NCBI RefSeq assembly: GCF_000002865.3
Contig: NW_001865058.1
Span: 391,483-455,482 of the forward strand
Source: Monosiga brevicollis MX1
Lineage: Eukaryota > Opisthokonta > Choanoflagellata > Craspedida > Salpingoecidae
Direction: 5' to 3'
DNA length: 64,000 nt
Shown here piece after piece: positions 55,801 through 64,000 of the stretch. Within the stretch, counting starts at the first letter, position 1; every line of letters starts with the position of its first letter. The notes below the pieces were generated by a model that was not told the DNA's origin, ran no database searches, and saw only the letters and a list, made by a program, of their open reading frames with translations. The translations under genes were made by a program, and so were the position numbers.

Positions 55801-58800
55801 GTCGACTCAATTTGGCCGGGAACCGCGTGCGCTTTGGTCTGTAGTGGGTTGATGCAATCCATGCGCTAGGTACCATCACACATTTCAACTCGGCGCACCT
55901 TGAAAATGTGGTTGTCCTCAACCCCATTGAGCCGCTCAGCTATATGACGCTTCTGGTGCGGGATTTTCGTCTCCATCGCTTGGCGCTGGATAACGAGGTC
56001 GAATTTAGCGACGACTTCAAGTTGTTGCGAGATGAGGGTGTGCTCGTTCCTGAGCTGGTGCGCCATTTTTTGGGGCGTGCTTCTGAGGCGGATACGCGAC
56101 TGCGCAATCTTGACGAGCAGCAACAGCAACAGATTCTGGCACTCATGATGCAGGTCTGCCTATTCCTCAATGTTTTTGAAATAACTTTTTTGTAATTTTG
56201 AGCTTCTTCTTTTTTTTTTTTTTTAATGTGGCTTCAACGCATGATTGCTCATTCTTCTAACCCCTTTTTTTTTCGACTAGTTCAAAGTAGCAGTACCCAT
56301 CACATACGGAACGGGCGCTGCTTATCTGCTCCCGGGTCTATTACCACAACGGCAACCCACGCTGGTCGACCAAAATATTCGACCAACCGAGGTATGTGCT
56401 GTGTATCCTTTTGAAATTTTCGCGCCAAGCCTCTTCTTGTGCTTTCTTAACTGCTCTTTGATGGCCTGCCACGGCTATTTTGATAGCTTTATATCGCACC
56501 GTACATGGGAGAAACTCTATCCCGTTTTGCTGCTGTGACGCATGATCAGCTTGGCGCACGGACCAATCTGCCGGCCGGCTTTTACGATAAAGTAAGCACC
56601 CAGTGCACCCTTTCGTTAAAAAAATCGATACTGCTGCCCGTTGGTCATTTGTGCGGTCACAAGGAGATAAGTTTGCACGCTCACCAACGGATCGTGGCTG
56701 TGCATCTGTGGTCTAGCTCGTGGCTGAAATGACAAGCCGAGCAGAGGGCAGCGCATCCACCACGCGGCGCCCTTTGTTGTCCAAGAGTTTGTCGCGTGTA
56801 CATTTCGGACAACATGCCGTTGATCTCGAGGCCAATCGCCAGCTGGGCTGCGTGATTGTGCGCTTTTATGCCAAAAATGCCGTCGGGCTGATTCACCAGG
56901 TGCAAATTCGCTTTATCGCATTGCATTTGACTCGTCTCATTTGCCATTCTGCCAACAAGCCTCACAACTTCACCATTGGCTGTCTTATTAGATCAACGAG
57001 ATGATTGCAGATGTGTTGAAGGGCTCTTTTTTTTCTTTGAAATACGACATCTTGATTGGTGCCAACGATGACATCCTGCTGCCGGTGCGTGCTAAAATGG
57101 CCGTGCGTTAGCCAATTTGTGCCTGCGTCTGTTCCACGCACGTGCGCTAATGAGCTTTGTTCTTTGCCGCAGATCAGCGTTGTACGCGATTTTTATTACC
57201 GCAAAGAGCAAACCTTGAATTTAGACTCGTGCTCATTGTCGCGAGCTGATGTTCTTGACAAGATGGGGAGCATTTTGCCCATTCAACTCCAAGCTGAATA
57301 CTATCACGTCTTCATCTCTTACAGGTCTGAAGCACCATTTTCACGATGCATCAGCTTGATGATTCTTACGTTGCTCGTGGCATCACTGTATCAACTTGCA
57401 TCAACTTAGGCACGAGCCAGACTCAACCAAAGGCGCTGCCACCTTTGCAAATGAGCTGAGTCTACACACGATTGGTCAAACAGGCGATCACATCAGCAGC
57501 TTTTTGGACGTGGTGAATTTGGAGCATGGCAAGCGTTTCGACATCAGCTTCCTCAAGGCGCTCGCAAAAAGGTGTGTTCTCCACCTGCGTACACAATAAT
57601 GCATCACATTCTCACTTATACAAGCCTACACAGTCTAAACCTGTATGCAAATGCTGGCCGTTACGTGCCATATACAGCTTGGTCTATGTTCCACTCGTGT
57701 CGGCCAAAGCCTTGGAGCGCATGGAGGGCGAAGTAGGCTTGGCTCAGGTGGATCATTTCATGCTTGAGCTTATGGTTGCGGTTACGTTGGAACGTGCACG
57801 TGGCTTTCCTCGCATCTTGCCCATCTTTAGCGGCGAGGTTGGTCAAGCTTTGAGTTCCAAACTTTTTTTTTTTTTTTTTTTGTCTCTCTCTTCCGCTGTC
57901 AGAGCCGCTGATGCTGCTGTGAAGCATTGTCATGATTCATGATTGAACCTGATTGCCCTTGTTTGAGACAGATCGGCGAAGATGACGAAGGATTTCCGCG
58001 CATGGAGAGTTTCTTTTCCAAATACGACTTTGAGCATCGACTGCCAGACCACATCAATGAGCACACGGTAGCAGCGGCACGTGAGTTTCTTGAGCAGCAC
58101 ATGGGCATTCCGCTCGGGAAGCCGCTCACTGTGCGTGGCCTGCTGAACGAGATCAAACTCTACAACTCGCCATTTCTGCTATGGAACTACATGCAACGGG
58201 ATGCCACAACCCCGGATGGACATGGCGGTCAAGGCTTGCGCACCCTAGCCCAGACATACCTGAATCTGACCCATGCCTTTAGCCATGCAGCTCGAGAGTC
58301 GCTTCATCATCTGGAGAGCGCCTTCGAGGAGTATGTTCAGGACAAAAACCAGTTGGCGCCCCGCGACCCCTTGCCAGCCTCAACCTCGACTCTCCCTGTT
58401 GGACGCTCTGCCAGCACAAAGCCGACGCCCACGGCAACGTCGCGAGCCGCCGCCCCGACGCAAAGTCCCAAAGATTGGGATATTGATCAAACCTGCGCTT
58501 GGCTCCGCACCACTCCCATTCGCACGTTCGAGGATACCTTCAAGCAGAACCAGGTGGATGGCGTGCTTCTCCTACAACTTGTGGACGCAGACCTGCAAGA
58601 GATGGTGAGTTCCGGCTTCTGCACTGTATCGGGGGATAGCCTCGCTGTGGTGATTGCACTGGCTGCTAACATTGAACCCGTTTTGCTTCCAACCCATCCA
58701 GGGACTCAAGCCCTTGCATATCAGACATTTCTTTGCTGCCCGAGAACAACTCACGGGCTTACCAGCGCCAGCAACCAAGAAGCGCTCTGCCGCTAAAGTG

Positions 58801-58815
58801 TGCATTGTCATGTAG
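52811..58815 (+). CDS. Rab-like / Roc-COR GTPase with TIR, SAM and CaaX box (possible fusion)
   Basis: Nineteen exons (52811-52969, 53113-53160, 53255-53283, 53403-53469, 53566-53801, 53942-54140, 54225-54317, 54516-54892, 54982-55705, 55845-56153, 56281-56391, 56487-56591, 56717-56899, 56992-57084, 57173-57324, 57410-57571, 57678-57837, 57972-58604, 58702-58815) give 1317 residues with every junction in phase. Rab-like domain 18-179: GSSESGKTS, WDTAGSERF, SYYRGAHAVLICF, GTQAD, SAK. Roc domain from about 220: GPGAAGKTT (226-234), a long basic insert, FFDMGGQ (Switch II), VGTYAD (488-491). COR about 530-930 (GTITHFNS, VVVLNPIEPLSY, YLLPGLLP, GCVIVRFY). TIR about 953-1068 (YYHVFISYR, FLDVVNLEHGKRFD, VYVPLVSAKALERM, VDHFMLELMVA). 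SAM about 1237-1300 (WDIDQTCAWL, MGLKPLHIRHFF). End KKRSAAKVCIVM, a polybasic CaaX box. If the Rab is a separate gene, the Roco protein would start at Met 53982. Confidence 0.8.
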
Positions 58816-58837
58816 TGTGATTTTCTGACAATTTTTA

Positions 58838-58843
58838 AATAAA
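58838..58843 (+). promoter_or_regulatory. Candidate polyadenylation signal AATAAA
   Basis: AATAAA lies 23 bases after the TAG of the Roc-COR-TIR-SAM gene, a usual position for a cleavage and polyadenylation signal. It supports 58815 as the real gene end. Confidence 0.6.
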
Positions 58844-59320
58844 ATATATCACCCACAAGCCAATTTATGTTTTGCGATGTATATAAACAAAAATGCAGCC
58901 AACATATAGCATACTTACCTGCAGGTGCAGTTCGGTGGATCACGTAGCACTGACTGTCTCTCTGAGAGTTGCTTCATTGCACGCGGAAGTTCAGCTTGAC
59001 GGGAGTGCCGGGGCCTCGTGTCCCGCGCGACCTGGTCATTTTTGGTTTGTGGACTGCGTTCGCGCAGTCCATGCTTTTCTATGAAATCTAACTGAAGCAC
59101 TAGTGATGATTGGTTAATATGATGATGACAATGCACAATCAAAGTACCTGAACTTTGTGCCTGTGTCACTACTCCCATCACATCTGTCCTTTTGAGCATT
59201 CGCTTTCCTAGGCTTGATGTATGATAATAACACAGTGGGATACCCCCTAATTTTGAAACAGAAAGTAAACCGAATTACAATTTTCCCCGAGCAAGGGCAT
59301 CAGGACGTCAAACCAGTTTT
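58844..59320. other. Spacer, nothing seen
   Basis: AT-richer sequence between the last recognised gene and the repeat-rich end of the window. A short inverted pair flanks GTTCGCG (ACTGCG...CGCAGT, about 59051-59071). No gene. Confidence 0.4.
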
Positions 59321-60797
59321 GGGTTGCGAGGAGCAGTAGGTTTGAGAAAGCGTTTTGAGAGACGAGACGGGGCGGAGCGGAAGCTTTTGCTGTTGTCTTG
59401 AGGTCAATGGAACCAGCTGCGGTCGACAAGCATTCACAGTGACCAGACCAGGTGCACCGTCAGAATAGCCGTAGAGTCACTCAATCCCGAGGATAGGGAA
59501 AGTGCAACTCGAACCCGACCGCAGGTGTCACAGCAAGGAGAAACAACAGTAGTCACAAGCGTATCGCCCAAAGGCAGCTGCTCGGGGATTGCGAGGCCCG
59601 CGATACACGCGGTGTTTACTCATGTGACCCCATAAGAGGGGTCAAGCCCAATGGGTTTATGTTAGCGTCAAATCCGTGCTTCCACGCATTTACGTGTTGG
59701 AGCCTGACAGTTTAAGTGTAGGTGTGTATGTGAGTCGGGGAGTGAGGTCGTAGCAGAATACTCATTGTGAACGGCACTGAGTGTGTGCGAAAGCAATGGG
59801 TGTTCTCAAATGTGTGGGAGCACGGATTTGACGCTAACAAGAGGTGTCTGTTGGGACAGCAAACTTTTACTGGGACCGGGCCAGGTGCACCGTTAGAATA
59901 GCTGAAGAGTCACCCAATCCGACGGATAGGGTGAGTGCAACCTATGCCCAAATGCAGGTGCCACGACAAATAAGAGATGACAGGAGACACAAGCTTATTG
60001 CACAGGGCAGCTTGCAAAGGCATTGCAGAGTACACGAGGCATCTGATGATGACAGGCGAGTGGTTTCGTGTGCCTCTCACGTGAGAGGGCTTGGGGTCAA
60101 TAAGTTGCAGGTGTGTGTTTGTTGGTCAGTGAGTAGAGTCGTACGACCTATGGGAATTTGTTAGCGTCAAATCCGTGCTTCCACGCATTTGAACACTCCC
60201 ACTGCTTTCGCAAACACTCAGCATCGGTCGCTATGGGTCTTCCTATTGGTATTCCATAGCTGCGACGACCTCACACATTGACACCTACACTTGGACCCCC
60301 TGGGCCTGATCCTCCTCGTGGGAGTCACATGAGTAAACACCGCGTGTGACGCGGTCCCCACGATGCCTGCGCAGCTGCCCTGGGGCAATAAGCTTGTGAC
60401 TACTGTTGTTTCCCTTTGTTGTGGCACCTGCGGTCGGGCACGAGTTGCACTTTCCCTATCCTCGGGATTGAGCGACTCTACAGCTATTCTAACGGTGCAC
60501 CTGGTCTGGTCACTGTGAATGCTTGCCGACCGCAGGTACGTCAAGCCCCCTGCCATTCTGTCTTCCCCTTGCTCTCCTGTGTGCTCTGCTCTCTTGTGAA
60601 CTTTCCCTATCCTCGGGATTGAGCGACTCTACAGCTATTCTAACGGTGCACCTGGTCTGGTCACTGTGAATGCTTGCCGACCGCAGCTGGTTCAATTGAC
60701 CTCAAGACACCACCAAAGCTTTCGCTCCGTCCCGACGGACGTCTCTCAAACCTCTCTCAAAACGCTTCCTCAAACCTACGCGCTTCCTCGCAACCCA
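59321..60797. repeat. Fold-back repeat element with nested copies
   Basis: The segment 59321-59640 recurs inverted at about 60320-60797, for example GGGTTGCGAGG against CCTCGCAACCC and GGTGTTTACTCATGTGAC against its complement. A diverged third copy in the left orientation lies at about 59860-60080. A 31-base motif starting GTTAGCGTCAAATCCGTGC occurs at 59661 (+), 59808-59838 (-) and 60160 (+). The right arm carries an extra exact 86-base duplication. No transposase or other coding domain is seen inside, so it looks like a non-autonomous fold-back or MITE-like element. Confidence 0.75.
60450..60686. repeat. Exact 86-bp direct duplication, 151-bp period
   Basis: Copies at 60450-60535 and 60601-60686 are identical, starting CTTTCCCTATCCTCGGG and ending GCTTGCCGACCGCAG. 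The first is followed by GTACGT, so the stretch 60536-60686 has the outward form of a GT-AG intron. Confidence 0.85.
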
Positions 60798-60839
60798 AAG
60801 ACGGCCTCCAGACGTGCTCGAGCCTGGCATCAATCTATT

Positions 60840-61080
60840 CTACGACTTGGGCCTGCTCTGAACGAGGCCGGTCTGCTCAGGCTGGGGCTGGACTGCTCAT
60901 CTGCTCAGGAAGAATCTGCTCGGGCCGGATATGAACAAAGCTGGTCTGGTCAGCCCGAATTTGCTTGAGCTCGCACTGAACGAGGTGTCTGACCAACCCA
61001 GGTCTGCTCGGTCCGGATCTGAACAAGGCTGGTCTGCTCAAACTGGATCTGAACAAGGTTGTTGTGCTCAAGCCAGCTCG
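60840..61080. repeat. Degenerate CTGGTCTGCTC / CTGAACAAGG repeats
   Basis: Loose tandem units built from GGTCTGCTC, GGATCTGAACAAGG and variants, leading up to a short open frame. Confidence 0.6.
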
Positions 61081-61091
61081 TCCCTGTGGCG

Positions 61092-61298
61092 ATGACGACA
61101 ACTGGTGGGATTGCCTCCTCCTTCGTGGATCTGCTTGGTCAGCTCGCCCGCTGCGCCGAGGCCCGTGGTGTGTACCAGCCGGGGCTGGATGAGGCCTTTG
61201 TTCCTCGGTGGAAGGGTCGCTTTGCGGCGCTGGTCCATCAGATGAACGCTGACCACATCCAGCGTCGCTTTGGCGGTGTCTGCCTGCGCTCGTCGTAG
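61092..61298 (+). CDS. Short hypothetical open frame (68 residues)
   Basis: ATG at 61092 to TAG at 61298. The peptide includes FVDLLGQLARCAEARGVYQ and ends HIQRRFGGVCLRSS. Its composition is protein-like and the frame starts just after the degenerate repeats, but no domain is recognised and no exon partners were found. It may be a gene remnant carried in repeat sequence, or chance. Confidence 0.2.
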   Translation: MTTTGGIASSFVDLLGQLARCAEARGVYQPGLDEAFVPRWKGRFAALVHQMNADHIQRRFGGVCLRSS

Positions 61299-61658
61299 GT
61301 AGGCACCGCCTCGGGGGTCCCTCTGTGGGGATCCCTGTGTGCACCTGTCGCTCCCAGGGTGGTTCCTCGTTGTGTCTTTTGATGGCTTGACTTGTATTTT
61401 TGTTTAAATTTTGCTTTAATTTTTGCTGTATTTTGTGGTATTTTTGCTGAATTTTTGTAAGGTCCTTTGTATGATGTCTTTGTCTACTGTGGCCGGTTGT
61501 TTTCCTCAATCCGACGTTGTGTCTCGTTGGATGTGAGCGTGCCGTGGTGATCATTGTGTTTGTGCTGTGATGGCTTATACTTGTGATGTGTGACTGCCTT
61601 TTTTGGTGTCTTGTGTTTAAAATGGCCGTATTTCTGGTTATACTTGGTCGTTTTGTAC

Positions 61659-62740
61659 GATTCTTCTATGTGCGTGATTCTTCGCGCTTGTACTTCTTGG
61701 CATGATAGGAGCCGATGAAATTGTCTTGTTCACTTGTGTTGTTCTGCGTGCCGTCGTGATTTTGATCTCGGTTTGTACGATCTTTTTTTCTATGTGCGTA
61801 ATTCTTCGCGCTTGTACTTTTTGGCATGATAAAAGCCGATAAATGTAGCTTGTTCTCTTGTGTTGTTTTGCGTGCCGTTGTGATGTTGATGTCGGGGTTG
61901 CACAGCTTTGCTTTCAGCTCTGAGGTTCAAATACCTAATTTATTATTAGTTGGTACAGCAAGATGTTACACAACAAGGTGGGACAACATCAAGTACCAGA
62001 GGACACACAACGTGGTAAAGTATACCGTCTCAGATTGTGCCTCTAATACTGCCGGCCAGGGGTGGTGCTCCGTGCACTTTTGGGTATGAACATGGTGTCT
62101 ACTCGTGCGTCGGGTGCACTAGTTCGCAAAGCATTGGGTGTTTTATATTAAAGGTGTATGTCCAGTACAGTGTAACGTGTGTGGACAAGGCGATTGTCAC
62201 AGAGGTATCCAACCAATCGAAGTGCATACGAGAACATGGATTGAAGCAAGGCGAAGGAACAAGACAGAACAAGACAGAAGGAGGGAAGTGGAACGACCGA
62301 GGTCAAGAAGGAAAATGGTACCGATCCAGGGAGATCGCTCCCATTTATAGCAGGTGGAAACACACACACACAGTGGAGACAGAGAATGGACTATCACACT
62401 GAAGACAGGTGGAAGCGATATCAGCAATCTGTTGGGACCAACAGATGCCTCAACAAGATGGTACAACCAGATGTTACACAACAAGGTGGGACAACATCAA
62501 GTACCAGAGGACACACAACGTGGTAAAGTATACCGTCTCAGATTGTGCCTCTAATATTTTACCCTTTCACGCGATAAATAAATTAGGTGTTTGAACCTCA
62601 GAGCTGAAAGCAAAGCTGTGCAACCCCGACATCAAAATCACGACGGCACGCAAAATAACACAAGAGAACAAGGTACATTCATTGGCTTCTATCATGCCAA
62701 GAGGTACAAGCGCGAAGAATCACGCACATAGAAACAAACG
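61659..62740. repeat. Second inverted-repeat element with internal 98-bp direct repeats
   Basis: Arms at about 61788-61946 and 62577-62735 are inverted copies (CTTCGCGCTTGTACTT...TCAGCTCTGAGGTTCAAA against its complement). The left arm is partly duplicated in tandem at about 61659-61787. Just inside the arms, 61951-62048 and 62459-62556 are near-identical direct copies (TGTTACACAACAAGGTGGGA to TGCCTCTAATA) around a 410-base centre. No coding domain is seen. Confidence 0.75.
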
Positions 62741-62862
62741 CGATCTGGAGTACTCAGCGCCTGCGTGCATTGTCTGAATATCCAGACAAGCGCTCGTGGG
62801 TCTCTGTTTTGTTTTCCAAGCTTCCTGGTGGTCGCAAACGTTCTTGGGTAGCTATTGCCAAG

Positions 62863-64000
62863 ACCTGGACCCTGCTCGACAAGGCCAGGCTTGTGCAGCC
62901 CACTGCGGGCCAGGGGTGGTGGGGATCAGACCCTGCACGACAAGGCCAGGCTTGTGCAGCCCACTGCGGGCCAGGGGTGGTGGGGATCAGACCCTGCACG
63001 ACAAGGCCTGTCCTGATCAGAGCACTGCGGGCCAGGGGTGGTGGGGATCAGACCCTGCTCGACAAGTCAGGCTTGTGCAGAGCACTGCAGACCAGTGGCA
63101 GTGGGGATCAGACCCTGCACGACAAGACCTGTCCTGATCAGAGCACTGCGGGCCAGGGGTGGTGGGGATCAGACCCTGCACGACAAGGCCAGGCTTGTGC
63201 AGCCCACTGCGGGCCAGGGGCGGTGGGGATCAGACCCTGCACGACAAGGCCAGGCTTGTGCAGAGCACTGCAGACCAGTGGCAGTGGGGATCAGACCCTG
63301 CACGACAAGGCCAGGCTTGTGCAGAACACTGCGGGCCAGGGGTGGTGGGGATCAGACCCTGCTCGACAAGGCCAGGCTTGTGCAGCCCACTGCGGGCCAG
63401 GGGTGGTGGGGATCAGATCCTGCTCGACAAGGCCAGGCTTGTGCAGAACACTGCGGGCCAGGGGTGGTGGGGATCAGACCCTGCTCGACAAGGCCAGGCT
63501 TGTGCAGCCCACTGCAGACAAGTGGCAGTGGGGATCAGACCCTGCTCGACAAGGCCAGGCTTGTGCAGCCCACTGCGGGCCAGGGGTGGTGGAGATCAGA
63601 TCCTGCTCGACAAGGCCAGGCTTGTGCAGCCCACTGCGGGCCAGGGGCGGTGGGGATCAGACCCTGCACGACAAGGCCAGGCTTGTGCAGCCCACTGCGG
63701 GCCAGGGGCGGTGTGGATCAGACCCTGCTCGACAAGGCCAGGCTTGTGCAGCCCACTGCGGGCCAGGGGCGGTGTGGATCAGACCCTGCACGACAAGACC
63801 TGTCCTGATCAGAGCACTGCGGGCCAGGGGTGGTGAGGATCAGACCCTGCACGACAAGGCCAGGCTTGTGCAGCCCACTGCGGGCCAGGGGCGGTGTGGA
63901 TCAGACCCTGCACGACAAGGCCAGGCTTGTGCAGAGCACTGCAAAACCAGTGGCAGTGGGGATCAGATCCTGCTCGACAAGGCCAGGCTTGTGCAGCCCA
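62863..64000. repeat. 61-bp minisatellite, continues beyond the window
   Basis: About 18.6 head-to-tail copies of a 61-base unit (CTGCACGACAAGGCCAGGCT, then TGTGCAGCCCACTGCGGG, then CCAGGGGTGGTGGGGATCAG). There are recurring variants: CTGCTCGAC, CCTGTCCTGATCAGAGCAC, GCAGACCAGTGGCAGTG and GGCGGTG. Because 61 is not divisible by three and the unit lacks stops in all three plus-strand frames, long repetitive open frames arise without being genes. Confidence 0.93.

Noticed and set aside
61951-62556. LTR retrotransposon from the 98-base direct repeats
   Set aside because: No TG...CA ends, primer-binding site, gag or pol were seen, and the repeats sit inside inverted arms.
62754-63836. 225-256-residue repetitive ORFs at the right end
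   Set aside because: The 61-base repeat lacks stops in three frames; the same peptide cycles through all frames, so coding is not indicated.
62863-64000. CRISPR-like array of regular repeats
   Set aside because: Units abut without unique spacers and the surrounding genome is eukaryotic; this is a minisatellite.

Overview
The window is nuclear DNA of a compact, intron-rich unicellular eukaryote. Genes lie on both strands a few hundred bases apart. Most coding regions are broken into short exons by GT-AG introns of roughly 60-200 bases. The gene content (PSMA2, COX6A, MIC10, CNOT10, CSDE1/UNR-like, site-1 protease, a TKL-type LRR receptor kinase, FAS1/kringle mosaic proteins) fits a choanoflagellate, most likely Monosiga or a relative. 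That assignment is inference from protein families and gene style, not a database match.

Layout. 1-2076 (-): 5' part of a site-1 protease. 2977-4738 (+): proteasome alpha2. 5717-6285 (+): COX6A. 6808-10614 (-): CNOT10. 11567-12480 (+): unknown multipass membrane protein. 13640-17308 (+): intronless LRR receptor kinase, preceded by a poly-G assembly gap. 17704-19490 (+): coiled-coil protein. 19727-19975 (-): membrane-anchor exon. 20713-about 21556 (+): MIC10. 22174-25992 (-): CSDE1/UNR-like multi-cold-shock protein. 26992-28215 (-): RBR ubiquitin ligase. 28736-33991: a complete-looking Mutator-like DNA transposon with ~245-bp inverted repeats and a spliced zinc-finger/DDE/SWIM transposase. 35167-41519 (+): 1899-residue secreted mosaic protein (kringle, DNRLRE/CBM96-like, five FAS1 domains, three Cys-rich modules, golvesin-like end). 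42485-44291 (+) and 44479-47292 (-): convergent genes for a PI-PLC X-domain protein and a phospholipase B-like protein. 48047-51835 (+): acylaminoacyl-peptidase. 52317-52730 (+): small lysine-rich protein. 52811-58815 (+): a Rab-like GTPase whose exons run in phase into a Roc-COR-TIR-SAM protein ending in a CaaX box. 59321-64000: repeat-rich, with two fold-back elements and a 61-bp minisatellite that leaves the window.

The strongest candidate for an undescribed system is the 52811-58815 locus. Nineteen exons, all in consistent phase, encode about 1317 residues: a degenerate Rab24-like GTPase, a Roc-COR GTPase, a TIR domain with a glutamate placed like the SARM1 catalytic residue, a SAM domain and a C-terminal prenylation signal. 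This would put two GTPase switches and a possible NAD-consuming TIR effector on one membrane-anchored chain. The Roc-COR-TIR-SAM-CaaX part is well supported. The Rab fusion rests on splice phase, spacing and the lack of a Rab tail, and needs a transcript. The extracellular mosaic protein, the LRR-TKL receptor kinase and the Mutator-like element are the next most interesting.

Functional links between neighbours are weak, as expected of a eukaryotic chromosome. The exceptions are two mitochondrial inner-membrane genes (COX6A, MIC10), two post-transcriptional mRNA regulators (CNOT10, CSDE1) and two convergent lipid-hydrolase genes.
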